Shown one piece after another: positions 30,745 through 42,551 of a DNA stretch of 64,000 bases. Origin of the DNA: Aspidiotus rigidus (lineage: Eukaryota > Arthropoda > Insecta > Hemiptera > Diaspididae). Within the stretch, counting starts at the first letter, position 1; each line of letters begins with the position of its first letter. The notes beneath the pieces were generated by a model. That model saw only the letters and a list, made by a program, of their open reading frames with translations. It ran no database searches and had not been told where the DNA came from. The DNA is taken from assembly GCA_035079385.1 (NCBI GenBank), contig JAVHKY010000015.1:2108001-2172000 (forward strand). Reading direction: 5' to 3'. The translations under genes were made by a program, and so were the position numbers.

Positions 30745-31756
30745 ACGGTTTTCCATGTTTAGTCCATGGGCCATAATAGAAAATAGTGGTTTTTGGTACC
30801 ACGTGGGGGGACAAAGTGTCACTTAGGGATATGTTAGTAGGGGTGATACTTGACATAAAAAACGATGATAGACATCTGAGAAGAGCAGCTTTCCAAAATA
30901 GCTCATATTGTGTGAGTCAAATTTTCTATTTTTCTTTTTTTAAATAAAAGAAAATAAGGCCCCGAATGATACATCCAACTTCCTAGCTCCCAAAAATCAA
31001 TGTTTTGCAAATATCTTGAAAATTGGGCATCAATCATGAAATGTTACAGATAAAAAATATTCCTCGTGAAATTTGTTATAAAAAATACCATACAAACTTT
31101 GATATGCGTCCAATAATCAGCTTAAAAAGTTCGTCGAAAGTTGGGAACTTTGGGAAAAAGTCAATTTTTCAGCAATAATTATCTAAAAAATCAAACACGA
31201 ATGAAATAAAATTTCAAACAAAAACTATTATTGAAGAATTGTAACTGCAAAATAGATTGACTAAACTATCATCCAAACTTTGTCGAAAGTTCTGAGTTTT
31301 CGGAAGGAAATCGATTATTGTAGGGTGTCCAGTTTGTCAATTTTTTAGGCTTCAGTCATTTTTAGGCCCTTTTTAAAGAAAATAGTCACTTCTTCATCCA
31401 TACTTGAAAATCACAAGTTTTTCTGGTGTTGACATCACTTTATCTCGCTTCCCATACCACTTAGAGCCTCTTTTTTTCTTTTTTCCGATAATGCAGTTAC
31501 TTTTTGGACCAATTGAGCGTTTCCTTCTTTTTATCAGTCCAATTATTATAATTTATTAACAAAAAAATGTTTTGGGACACACCCTTTGTATCATACATAT
31601 TTTTAACTAAAAATAATTCAAATTAAATATTAAAAAAAAACACTCAACTGTTGCTCATGAAGTTCATTGAATTGACTTTATCGTAAGTGAACTAAAAAAA
31701 AAAACAAGAGTTTGAATAAAAAAACTCTATAGTTACCAAACAAAATATTAATCATT

Positions 31757-33545
31757 TTTTTTTTTTTTTTTTTTTTTTTTTACGAGCACTAGAGCTGCAC
31801 GAGGGCTATTGGCTCGGCGGTACAAAAGTTATGAAAGTAATATTATAAATAACACATAAGAAAGGGAGGTTTTAAGGAAGTTGGTAGAGTAAGGAAAAGT
31901 GAGGAAGGATAAGAGGATGGAATATAATGTCGAGTGTAACTGCTTCAGGTAATGGTGTGTAAAAGTTTACAATGTGTGTATGTAGAAGGTTGTAGAGGTA
32001 TAGTCGATGTATGTGTCCAGATGTGAGCGTAAAAGTCAGTTTGTCTTAGGTAATGTTGAAATGATGTCCTGGTTGTTTTTGAGTGCTTGGCTGAGTGAAG
32101 AGGGGGTATCCGAAGAAGAGCGAAGGGGTAAAAGTCTGGGGCATGAAAAAAAGTGTTCCACTGTTAATTTGTCTTTTTGACAGTGGGGACATGAGGGAGG
32201 GGTTAGGATGTAGGGACTGATGAGGTGGGTGTGAGTAATTTTTGTGTGACCAATTCTGAGACGAGTGAGAATTACTTCTTCTCTTCTTGTGTTTTGAATG
32301 GAGGATACCCAAGGAACCGGGTGTTTTTTGATACTGAGAAGTTTATTATTTGTTTGATTTTCCCAAAGAGTGTTCCATGATTGCGTGATGAGAGAACGAT
32401 AGTAATTTTTGTAATCTAGGGTTGGTAGGGGTGAATTATCAGTTATGTGACTGAGGGAGGTAGCTTGTTTAGCGGCTTGATCAACTGCGTCGTGGTCGGG
32501 GAAATTGGTGTGTCCAGGGATCCATATGAAGATAATTTGAGTGTTGATTGTTTCCAAAGTGTGTAGTGTGAGAAAGATGCGTTGGATTATAGGGTTAGAG
32601 TTGTATGCGTCTGTAAGGGAGTGGAGTGAAGAAAGTGAGTCAGTGAGAATAATGAATTTACCGTTTGGGGGTAGTTGAGAGAGGTGGGAAAGGCAGGAAA
32701 AAATAGCCATCAGTTCGGCTGTAAAAATAGAGGCTATATTTCGGATGCGATGAGAAGATATTTCCCCGTCGATGGAGTATGCGTAAGCTGCTTTAGTAGG
32801 TGTTTTCGACCCATCGGTGAGGCAAAGTGAATGGTCAGGGTATTCTTGAAGTAGTTTGTTGATATGTTGGGTAAAACCAGGTTTGTCAGATTTTGGGATT
32901 TCTGTGAGATCTAGGCGTATTTTAGGTTGAGGGAAGGTCCAAGGGGGGAAGGTTGTGTATATGGGTTCTAGGGGATGTGCTATGAACGGTTTGTTGATCA
33001 GGTGATTGAATTGAAGGCGAATATGTTTGGTGGAGGATTGGTTGTGATTGTGGTGAAAGATTCGGTTAAAGATTGGAAGGTGTGGGAATTGTGCTACAGA
33101 GGATAAAAAGTTGGAGGTTAGGATGAGCCTTCGAAAGTGAAGGGGAGGATTTGGGGCTTCTGCACATAGGCTAAGTTTGGGGCTGGTGTGATAAGCTCCC
33201 AGTGCAATCCTGAGAGAAGATGTCTGGATGGGGTCGAGTAAGGCAAGGACGGTTTTTTTCGCTGTGTTGCAGATCGGGGAACCATAATCTAATTTTGAGC
33301 GAATAAGACTTTTGTATAGAAGAAGGAGTAATTTTCTGTTGCAGCCTTTAGATGGATGAGATATGTATTTTATTCCAGCGCGTGTGCATTTGGCTTTGAG
33401 GGTTTTAATGTGGGGGGCCCAGGTAAGTTTTTGGTCAAAATGTAAGCCGAGAAGTTTGCCGTAGTTACGAGATGGGATTTGGAAGTTTTGTAGAATTAGA
33501 GGAGGTAAGGAGGGGATAGGATTTCTTTTTTTGAAAATAAATCAT
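31757..33545 (-). pseudogene. I-like LINE, 5'-truncated: RT thumb, RNase H, poly(A) tail
   Basis: On the minus strand one frame stays open from about 33,535 to the stop near 32,036, about 500 codons. The RT part gives YGKLLGLHFDQKLTWAPHIK and LLYKSLIRSKLDYGSPIC. The RNase H part shows its catalytic residues: CLTDGSKT (D), FTAELMAIF (E), ILTDSLSSL (D), IFIWIPGHTN (H) and DAVDQAAKQA (D). The end carries a gag-knuckle-like CPHCQKDKLTVEHFFSCPRL. A 3' UTR of about 250 bp and a 23-bp A tract (T tract at about 31,758-31,781) close it. An intact frame suggests a recent insertion; the catalytic RT palm is missing, so it cannot transpose itself. Confidence 0.92.
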
Positions 33546-33550
33546 TTTGT

Positions 33551-33753
33551 AATCAAACATTCATATGTAAAATCTTACAGCAGCAATACAGTATTCACTT
33601 ATATAGAAGGCAATAGTAGAGGCTGTTTGTTCCTAATATAATGGAAAACTGAATAACTAAGTGATTGTATCACTCATGAGGAAGCGTAAGGTTATAAGAG
33701 TTTGTAGGATACGGGGATGTTGCTGTAAGATTTTACATATGAATGTTTAATTA
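33551..33753. mobile_element. ~200-bp MITE
   Basis: AAACATTCATATGTAAAATC, TTACAGCAGCAA (from 33,555) is the inverse of TTGCTG-TAAGATTTTACATA, TGAATGTTT ending at 33,748. The ends extend imperfectly through TAATC/AATTA. It abuts the truncated 5' end of the LINE. A TTA/TAA-type target cannot be confirmed. Confidence 0.8.
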
Positions 33754-35250
33754 TAAAATTATTCAATATTTTATTTAGTAAACAGAGTTCTTTCAATTCG
33801 AATTCTTGTGTTTTTCTTTTTAGTTCAGTTATGATAGACTCAATTCAATCAACTTCATGAGCAACACCGGATTCTTTTTTTAAATATTTCATATTTACAT
33901 TGTGTTCTAGAATAAATAATTCAAAATAATTGGCAGATATTCAAAAATCTATTTTGTGTGCTTTTAAGAGATTGCAGCGCCATTTGCGGATGAACAGCTT
34001 GAATATTATTTTAATTTTGTTCATAGTACAGCAACATCAACGCGCATGTCGGCAAACGGCAAATTAGGTACAATTCCTCATCAAGCTTTTATTCCTCTGA
34101 CTGCAACTAGGCCACTGAACTGTTATCGGTATCACTTACCAATAAGAATACTTTAAATAAATAAATAAAAGTATTCAATGTGATTCCTACAGATTTTTTT
34201 TCAATGTTGAAGCTCACAATAGACTTCTTATGATGACCATTAGCTTTACAATAAAGATGTAGTGAATTTTGTGAGAATCACTTTTGGGTTATAACTTTTC
34301 CTCATTAAAGCTCTAGTTTGGAGGATATTTGGAAACAATCACTTTCCTTCCAAACGCTCAGAACTTCCGACAATTTTTAAAAGGAAGTTTAAGTAGTCTA
34401 TTTTACAGACAATTGCAAAAGGAATATTTTTTGTTTGAAAGTTTTTCTAATTGAATCTTAGTTCTCAAAAATATTTACTATGAATCGATTTTTTCGGATG
34501 CTCACAACTTTTAGAAGCTTTTCAAGATTATAACTAGACTGACGATGAAGTTTAGATAGTCCGTGATGAAGTAAAATTCATGAAAAATATTTTTTGTTTG
34601 GAACTCCTTCTTATTAGAATAGGCCTAGCTTATTTTTTTCTAATATTTGACAACAATCGATTTCCTTCCAAAAGTTCAGAACTTTCGACAAACTTCGGAA
34701 GAAAGTTTAGGCAATCTATTTTGCAGTTAAAATTTTTCAATAAAAGGTTTTTGTTTGAAATTTTATTTCATTTGTGTTTGATTTTCTAGATATTTATTGC
34801 TGAAAAATTGACTTTTTCCCAAAGTTCTCAACTTTTAACGAACTTTTTAAGCTGATAATTGGACGCATAGCGAAGTTTGAATGGTATTTTCTATAACAAA
34901 TTTCACGAGGAAGATGTTTTATCTGAAACTTTTCTTGGTTGATGCCCAATTTTTCAAGATATTTGCAAAACATTGATTTTAGGGAGCTAAAACGTGCCAC
35001 AGAAAATTTATTAGGATGTGAGACGCGGGAAGTTGGATATGTTATTCGGGGCCTTATTTTTTTTTGTTGAAAAAGAAAAGTAAAAAATTTGACCCACACA
35101 ATATGAGTTATTCGCCATTTTGGAAAGCTACTCTTCTCAGATGTCTATCATCGTTTTTTTATATCAAGTATCACCCCTACTAACATATCTCAAAGTATCG
35201 CTTTGTCCCCCCGAATGGTACCGCATTTTTATATGGCCCATGGACTAGTT

Positions 35251-35410
35251 GAAAAATTGGATTTTCTCGATTTTTCATCTTTTCCAGACCATTCCAGCGA
35301 CTGGACAATTTTTCAACTATTTTTCTCACTCTAACGCACTCCACCTGATCCTTAGATGTGTTTACATAAGAATATTGACCAAATTGATAAACGAAATACT
35401 GAAAATATAT
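35251..35410 (+). repeat. right copy of the 120-bp direct repeat
   Basis: CATTCCAGCGACTGGACAAT, TTTTCAACTATTTTTCTCAC and GTGTTTACATAAGAATATTG, ACCAAATTGATAAACGAAAT match 30,640-30,745 in the same orientation. Confidence 0.75.
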
Positions 35411-38314
35411 TTTTGGTTTATCTACATTCCCGTTTCATCCCACGGAGGAGTGCGTATTTCTCAGCTCGAACATTGACTATTGATTTCACGCGGTCTATTG
35501 CGGTAGCAATCGTGCTTCACCCCGCTATTCATAGAAAATCGCAGAAATTCATTAAATATTGATTTTTTTGGGAATGTTCCACCTCACCGAGGACTATGGT
35601 ACTCATGTATGTTGTAGTAGAGGGTATAGTGCTTCAAATGAATGCCCCCCCCCCGATTTTTTTTAATATTCGAGTTTGAAGTTTTGTTATTGCTAGAAAC
35701 TAGGGAAAATATGAATGATTTCTTTTGAAAAAAATACCATGGATGAACGTTCACATACACTAAAACGTCCCCAAGTTACATTGCTGTGCGATCATTATTG
35801 TCTGAGATATAGCCATTTACATTTCAGGCCTAAAAATGACTCTGAAGCCCATGAGGGTGAGCGGATGGGTCTAATTTTTTAGGTTTCGAGTTTTCTCATT
35901 GAGGACAACATTTTGACGGATATTTAAAACATTTTTCGACCAGGGCCACTTTTCCTCTCTTACCCGACTAGAGCCTCTAATTCGAATTTGACTTTTGTCC
36001 TATCCCAAAGAATTAACATAAATTATTTTACAAACGAGTAAAGAGAAGGTTTATACAACATGAAACGTTTCTCGTCACTCGCGAAACGCAACGAGTTGAA
36101 ACGCTACTTGACCCGCGAGTTCAATACGGCCTTTTTTTCACTAGCGAGTAAAACTCCTTAGTTGAGTAAGGAATGTTTAAGCTGGGATAGGTAGACATAT
36201 TCTCGATAATATTTAGTAAGGAACCCTACAAGGAGCAGTTTTTCTTCACGTCTATTGTTAAAATCGCCATTCTGAGGGCAAATTTCGCACTTCGACCTTG
36301 TCTGGCACCATAAATCCGGCCGGTCAGGTTTGCCGAACTGATAGATTCTTAAGGAGTACGTACGTCTTATAGTACGATTCGACACAAATTTCACCTACAA
36401 ATCTTTCCGATCGAATATCTAACGATTTTTGGTCATTTGTGACTAACGCTCGGCCACTCAGCGCTGCTAGACTTCAAGGACGTAATTTCTCATACGAAAT
36501 ACTCGAAAAATAAGGGTACGGTCCCCTTCAATTAAAAAATTTGCGATGAGCTCCCGGTCTAAAAGGTGTCAGAGTGATATTTCGATCAGCTTTAGGCACT
36601 GAGAGCAGAAAAATTCAAATTTTAGATTCTGAAGAGAGACCTCGAGTAGTTTGTTGATCTAATTCGAAGATCTGAAGAAATTTTGGACCCATAAAACAAA
36701 TCTATCGAATTTGCGAGCCTCCGTTTTTTATCCTAAGCGCGATAGCCAAAATCCTCTCACTAATTTAAAGTAATCATTCACAAGCCGACAACACTATAAT
36801 CGAGTTAAGCCACACAAGAGCGCGAATGATGAATGAAAAATTTACGTCGACCAATTTACCACCACACTTGATGATGCGTCATTAGTCGCCGATTTCTCAG
36901 CCGACATCCGTCGATGAAATAGTATACTTCTTCAGTCAACCGGACCAAAAGCACAAATGAGGAAACGAAACGATATGCGCGTGTAGGAAATACCACTTAC
37001 GACTAGCAAGCGATTCGACTAAAGCAGTTAAGGCTTTCCAAACAGACATACAATCGTAAGAAGAAGTCGTAGTTATCTTGTGTACTTACAAAAGTGCGAT
37101 CATCATTTCAAGACGATGCAACGAAAACTCGAAAAATTTCTAAACCGCATTCAATATAACGATACAATAATTAATTGTTTCACGAACGTTCATAATAAAT
37201 TTTTACCGCACAGACGACGACGACGGCAACGACAACGGCAACCCGATCGGTAATTCGACACCGTAGCTAATGAAAATTCGAAAAAATGTTCCCTTTTTTT
37301 TTCTCTTTCTTTTTCTCAACGTGCACTCACACACACAAATACACCCGTTCTCTTTGAAACGAATAAAAATTGCAGATAACAATAAAAATGATACAGGTAG
37401 TATATAGTCGCCAAGTGAATTAACTTGAGAGCGACCTTCCGAGAGCCTGGTCACCCTCCACTACACGTCTCTCGACATATTATGCCATACATATGATAAA
37501 CTGGCTTCGAACGTACAATATTACACGGTATTACGCATAGTGATTCGTAAAGTTCGTTATTCTTGGACGCGCGATCGAAAGTCCAAAACTCGAGCGAAGG
37601 CGCGAGAATTCGATTCGAGCAAGGGTCGCCGAAATTGTACAGCACGCGATCAACACCGATGTCCGAGCAAACGAGACAAGTAATTATTATGAGAAAAATT
37701 CGTGCTCTCTTTATTCCTACCTCTACACCGGGGTGCTGATCTTGATTTATTATTCGAAAACGCAACGCAATAACCGGAAAATAAAAAACGTCATCGGCTA
37801 CGTAAATGCTCGTCGATTTGAAATTTTAATTCGTGTTTTCAACGAAGACTAAAAATAATATCGAGAAAATACATATTATACTAATACAAATATATTTGAT
37901 ATAATTATGCAAAATATTTTTTCTTCCTCTTCTGTCCAGCGCAGACTGACTCGAGAAGATGCACACAATGGGGAAATCTAATCAAAAATTAAACTAGATC
38001 CAAAACTGACCTAATTTCTAGGAACGTAAATATATACCTACAAGTCAATGCCCTCGACACTACTTTCAATATCGAAAAACGCATATCCGCATACGACGTC
38101 GTCTCGTCTATGTACTAGAAAGAAAAGCGAAAGGAGAAAATGAACTGAGCGACTGTACGAAAATTGAAGAGATCACTTTTGCAGCAGAAATCCACCGAAG
38201 TTGAAAGGAGAATTCCCAAACTAAATTACGAGTTAGAGGCAGAGGAAGTTCCAGGTCTTTGTGGGATGACCGATCTTGTCTAGGACTCAAAAAGTTCCAG
38301 AGTGATATTTTCAT
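35411..38314. other. no recognisable gene
   Basis: Apparently single-copy DNA. A CpG-containing stretch at 37,200-37,260 (GACGACGACGGCAACGACAA) and 37,560-37,640 might be promoter-like. A minus-strand frame of 78 residues (36,158-36,394) has CEICPQ but no family match I can support. Confidence 0.5.
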
Positions 38315-38895
38315 TAGCGAAAGGAAGAATACTCCGAAGGGTGAGTAAACGAGGAGCGCTTTCGGTTGATAAACCATCTTCAGGACTGAAATGAAAGCAA
38401 CTGACAAAAGGAGGAGAGGAACAAGGTATTAAGATTGGCCAAATGAAAGATCGCGGTGTGAATCAAACCTGTTCGATCAGGCCGTGAGTGCAGTAATGCA
38501 ATTGGTATTGAGATGACGCATTATCTCTATATGATTGAGGGCGATGCGTTTACGATAGGAGTTGGAGCTTTTCAGATCCCTCACAGAAGCTGTGGACGTT
38601 GTTTATTAGATGATGAGCAAAAACTGACACCCCTAAGTGTCCCTTATTCTAAGACTTCAGGTGCTCAGCTACTCTAACCTTCATTTGGCAGCTGGTCTCA
38701 CCAATATAAAAGCCTCCACAATCCCTACATTCCAAATTATAGACACCATTCCTCTCATCAGCCTCACAAACAACCCTTTGACTGTGATAGGGTTGTAAAA
38801 CACAAGTCTGAAGCCAAATGGGCGGAGGGCCTGACCCAATTGGAGGGAGAACTTTCCCAGGAAAGGGAGACTGATCCAACGCATACGACATCACC
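38315..38895 (-). pseudogene. PLE family A copy 2: endonuclease and 3' terminus
   Basis: The minus strand encodes RWISLPFLGKFSLQLGQAL (linker), GVYNLECRDCGGFYIGETSC then MKVRVAEHLKS (GIY-YIG-type nuclease). The 3' UTR follows, with CTGAAGATGGTTTATCAACC then GAAAGCGCTCCTC (complement 38,352-38,384) and the CGGAGTATTC box. Frameshifts split linker and nuclease. The upstream side is interrupted at 38,896 by a MITE; the missing bases resume at about 39,838-39,875 (GATCACAGATCGTACCTC, equivalent to 41,231-41,248). Confidence 0.85.
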
Positions 38896-39835
38896 GGGTG
38901 TCTACCAGAATTGAAAGATGGAAATAGTTGACATTAGTTGACCTTTTTTCGATATTTAATTTGACCTTAAAAAGTATCAAACTCCCCCCCCCCGAACTAA
39001 TATTGTAATTTCGGTATTTTTTTATTCGTTTGCTAGAATTAATATTTAATTGAGAAAAGTGTCGTTTTAAAAGTCAGAAGTTTGTTGATTACCGAATGGG
39101 GCAAAAAGACGTTACCAGTTAAATGGGAGTTTGAACTAAATTCACTCCAGCTCGAAAACGTGAAAGGTTAGATGTACATATTGAATATACAAAATTTGTA
39201 TCTCAATTTTATCTTCAATTTGCGCCCCTACTCAACTTTCTACAACATTTCTGAGCCGAGTTATGGACCAAAATGCGCCAAAAATTGATCAATTTGCCAA
39301 AATTCTCAAAACTTAAAAATTGTTCAAACTTCCATATTTTATCCGATTTGAAAGTGAAATTTAACGCTGATTTCGAAAAGAAATACCTAAATAACTCTAT
39401 GAAGCTTGGAAGTGGGGAATTTTTCAATTTCTTATTTTGGAAATCTTGGCAAATTGGTCAATTTTTGTAACATTTTGGTCCATAACTCGACTCAGAGAAG
39501 TCGGAGAAACTTTGGATATGGCTCAAATTAAAGATAAAATTGAGATACAAAATTCGTACATTGAAACTATACGTCTAACGTTTTGCGTTTTCGCGCTACG
39601 ACAGATTTAGCGCGAATTCCCATTTAACTGGTAACATCTTTCTGCCCCACCCGGTATACCTTGATATTGTGCATATAGGAAGACATGTGAAAAACATTCT
39701 TTACACAAAATTATGCATTTTTGGACTTTTTAGTTGACCTACGGATGGAAAGTTGACTTTACTTGACTTAGTTGACCATGTTTCAAAAAAGTTGACTTTA
39801 ATTGACTTAGTTGACTTAGTTGACCCGGTAGACAT
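38896..39835. mobile_element. MITE with GGGTGTCTACC ends, split by a foldback element
   Basis: The left end CCGGGTGTCTACC (38,897) and the right end GGTAGACATCCCA (ending about 39,833) are inverted. Inside, words such as AGTTGACTTTAATTGACTTA and TTAGTTGACC repeat at both ends. It sits inside PLE copy 2 and is itself interrupted at 39,090-39,656. Relatives: 47,934-48,212 and 62,680-62,908. Confidence 0.7.
39090..39656. mobile_element. 567-bp foldback-like element (short relative of 4,962-8,745)
   Basis: The ends TACCGAATGGGGCAAAAAGA and (inverted) TACCGGGTGGGGCAGAAAGA begin inverted arms of about 200 bp that run through GTTACCAGTTAAATGGGA, CTCGAAAACG, ATTTGTATCTCAATTTTATC and CTGAGCCGAGTTATGGACCA. 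The centre (39,300-39,420) holds about one unit of the 140-bp repeat (AAAATTGTTCAAACTTCCAT). No coding capacity. Confidence 0.88.
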
Positions 39836-39875
39836 CCCAGACGATCACAGATCGTACCTCGTGGGCGGGACGAAG

Positions 39876-40655
39876 TGCTCCGGCAGTGTGGTGATAAAGA
39901 GAGTGAGGATTTTAGCTTCCCTAAGCATGTTAAAGAAGTTAGCTGTGTCATCAACAAGTGTGAGGCTATTATCAAAACTCCAGCTATGAAAAAAAACCCT
40001 TCTTGTTCCTAACCCCACGCCCCCCCTCTCTCTTCTACGAGATGCCTAAAATGCATAAGAATGATACCCCGATGCGACCTGTGGTTTCATTCATCTCCTC
40101 TCCCACCTACCTCCATGCTAAATTCCTGGACCGTTGGTTGAAACATCGCATTGATTTTGAATCTTCTCACTCGGTCTTGAATTCGGCCTCTTCAACTGAC
40201 GTCCTTAAGGATGTAAGTCTTCCCCCGGGAGCGACCATCTGCTCGCTTGATGTTGTCAGTTTGTTCCCGAGTATTCCTAAGGCTGCTACTATCCAGCGTA
40301 TGGTCCTCACAATGAGTTTAGAATTTTTCGAGTTCCCTGATGAAGTAGGGATAAGTTTCTGAGGTATCTCAATTCCTTGTACCCTTCCATCAAATTTACG
40401 TTGGAAATAGGGGTATTTTCCATTAACTTTTTGGATTTATCAATCTCTATAATAGACGGTATCCATAAGTTTGGAATTTACAGGAACCGATGTTTTAGTC
40501 CACAGAGGTTCCTTCGGTTCTGTTGCTCTTAAGATGGCTGCCTTTCATAGCCTAGTTCACAGACTGACTCGTTTTTCCTTTAGTCAGGCTGACTTCAAGA
40601 AAGAATTACTCACAATAAAACACCTGGCTAGAGTGAATGGGGTCAATGTCGATTA
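39876..40655 (+). pseudogene. PLE family A copy 3: RT fragment with deletions
   Basis: From CAGTGTGGTGATAAAGAGAG the plus strand follows family A: PKMHKNDTPMRPVVSFISSP, CSLDVVSLFPSIP (motif A), ATIQRM, then a deletion to LEFFEFPDEVGI and another to FLRYLNS. Motifs B and C are lost. After NGVNVD (40,653) the sequence breaks into the 3' end of copy 4 in opposite orientation. It meets copy 2 head-to-head at about 39,875. Confidence 0.88.
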
Positions 40656-42551
40656 AAAGAATCCATTCCTCTAATTTACGGCTATCCATAATAAACGCGA
40701 AAAAGACGAATACTCCGAAGGGAGAGTAAACCTTGCAAACTGCAGAAAATACAAAACGACGAGCACTTTCGGTTAATAAACCATTTTCAAGCCTGAAATG
40801 TAAGCAACTGACGAACGGAGGAGAAGAACAATGTATTAAGATTGGCTAAACGAGAAATCACGGTGTCAATCATAGACCAGTTGGAGGAGCTTTTCGGATC
40901 CCTCACGGAAGCTGTGGCCACTGTTTATCAAACGATCAGCAAAATCTGACTCCACTAAGCGTCCCTTCTCCCAAGACTTCAGGTGCTCAGCTACTCTAAC
41001 TTTTATTTGGCGGCTGGTCTCACCAATATAAAAGCCTCGACAATCCCCACATTCCAACTTATAAACACCACTCCTCTCATCAATGGGTATGGGGTCCTTC
41101 AGTCTCACAAACAACCCCTTAACTGTTGTACGGTTGTAGAACGCGGGTCTGAAGCCAAACGAGCGGAGGGCCCGACCCAATTGGAGGGAGAACTTCCCCA
41201 GAAAAGGGAGACTGATCCAACGCAACCGGCGATCACGGATCATGTCTCGGGGGAGGGAGGTGGTGGAATCAAGAATGCTCCTTGTAACTTTCCTCCGAAT
41301 CATCACGTCAACGTTGACATTGACCCCATTCACTCTAGCCAGGTGTTTTATTGTGAGTACTTGTTTCTTAAAAGCAGACTGACTCAACGGAATACGAGTC
41401 AGTCTGTGAACTAGGCTATGAAATGCAGCCACCTTGTGAGCAACAGGCCCAAACGAACCACCGTGGACTAAAACATCGGTCGTAGTATCTTTCCTGTAAA
41501 TTCCAAACTCATGGATACCGTCTACAATAGAGATCGATAAATCCAAAAAGTTAATGGAAAATACCCCTACTTCCGACGTAAATTTGATGGAAGGGTACCA
41601 GGAATTGAGATACCTCAGAAACTCACCAAGGAGATCTGGGTGACCAGTCCAGGTACATAGAACGTCATCAACGTACCTCTGCCAATAGTGAATATGATTA
41701 AGTAACACCTGGTTCGGGGAAAAAAGGTCAAGTTCAAACTTAGACATGAAAACTTCGGAGGTAAGAGAGCCTAAAGGTGATCCAATAGGGATCCCTACTT
41801 CATCAGGGAACTCGAAAAATTTACCTTCAAATTTACAGTAGTTAGGGGACCAGCAGGTATTCAGAAGATCGAAAAATTCTTGAAGCTCATTGTGAGGAAT
41901 GTTGGCTCTGACGAGTAGCTCACCCATCCGCTGGATAGTAGCAGCCCGGGGGATTATTCGGGAACAAACCAACAACATCAAAAGAGCAGATGGTCGTTCC
42001 CGGGGGAAGACTTATACCCTTCAGGACATCAGTTGAAGAGGCCGAATTCAAAATCGAATGAGGAGATTCAAAATCGATGCGATTTTTGAACCATCGGTCA
42101 AGGAATCTGGCAAGGAGGTAAGTGGGGGAGGAGACGAACGAAACAACGGGTCGCATCGGGGTATTGTTCTTATGCACTTTAGGCAGCCCGTAGAGGTGGG
42201 GTGGTGTGGGGTTAGGAACAAGGAGGGTTTTTTTCAGAGCAGGAGTCTTGATAATAGCCTCACTCCTGTTGATGACACTCCTAACTTCTTTGACGTGCTT
42301 CGGGAAGCTGAAATCCTCACTCTCTTTAGCACCACACTGCTGGAGGACCTCGTGGACCTCGAAAGAATAGGCGGATTTCTCCATCACCACAACAGCATTT
42401 CCCTTATCCGCCTTAGTGACGATTAAATCTCTCTCTCTTTAATCTTCCTCTTTAAACCTTGAATCACTTCTTCCAATTTATTACTCAAGCGGGGGATGGG
42501 GTTATTGCGGACTATCTCGGCACAATCTTTAAGGGTATTAAAACCAGGGCC
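40656..42551 (-). pseudogene. PLE family A copy 4: RT and GIY-YIG endonuclease
   Basis: The best-preserved RT of the window. Minus strand, from about 42,551: a frame-broken N-terminal piece, then 42,390-41,945 with LYGLPKVHKNNTPMRPVVS and CSFDVVGLFPN (motif A). A frameshift near 41,945 leads to 371 open codons (41,981-40,866): EVGIPIGSPLGSLTSEVF (B), YWQRYVDDVLCTW (C), FSINFLDLSISIVDG (the site where copy 1 carries the MITE), GVYKLECGDCRGFYIGETSR, and an end at EKLLQLVYD. Compared with copy 1 about 40 residues are missing before LVYD. The 3' UTR and terminal repeat (complement 40,662-40,712) follow. RNA-directed DNA synthesis and nicking are family knowledge. Confidence 0.93.

Larger units (their letters stand above)
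30745..35250. mobile_element. 4.5-kb inverted-repeat element with a LINE in its centre
   Basis: Outer arms 30,745-31,320 and 34,630-35,250 pair (GACATCTGAG at 30,871 with CTCAGATGTC ending 35,145; CCATGGGCCAT with ATGGCCCATGG). An inner pair continues the symmetry: TTGCTCATGAAGTTCATTGA (31,651) with TCAA-CTTCATGAGCAA ending 33,864. The arms are AT-rich, diverged, and carry no coding motif. The centre holds a minus-strand LINE copy and a small MITE. Direct copies of a 120-bp segment lie just outside each arm. Its class is unknown. Confidence 0.7.

Noticed and set aside
36158..36394. 78-residue minus-strand ORF with CEICPQ
   Set aside because: Two cysteines are not enough to support a zinc finger; no neighbouring coding signal.
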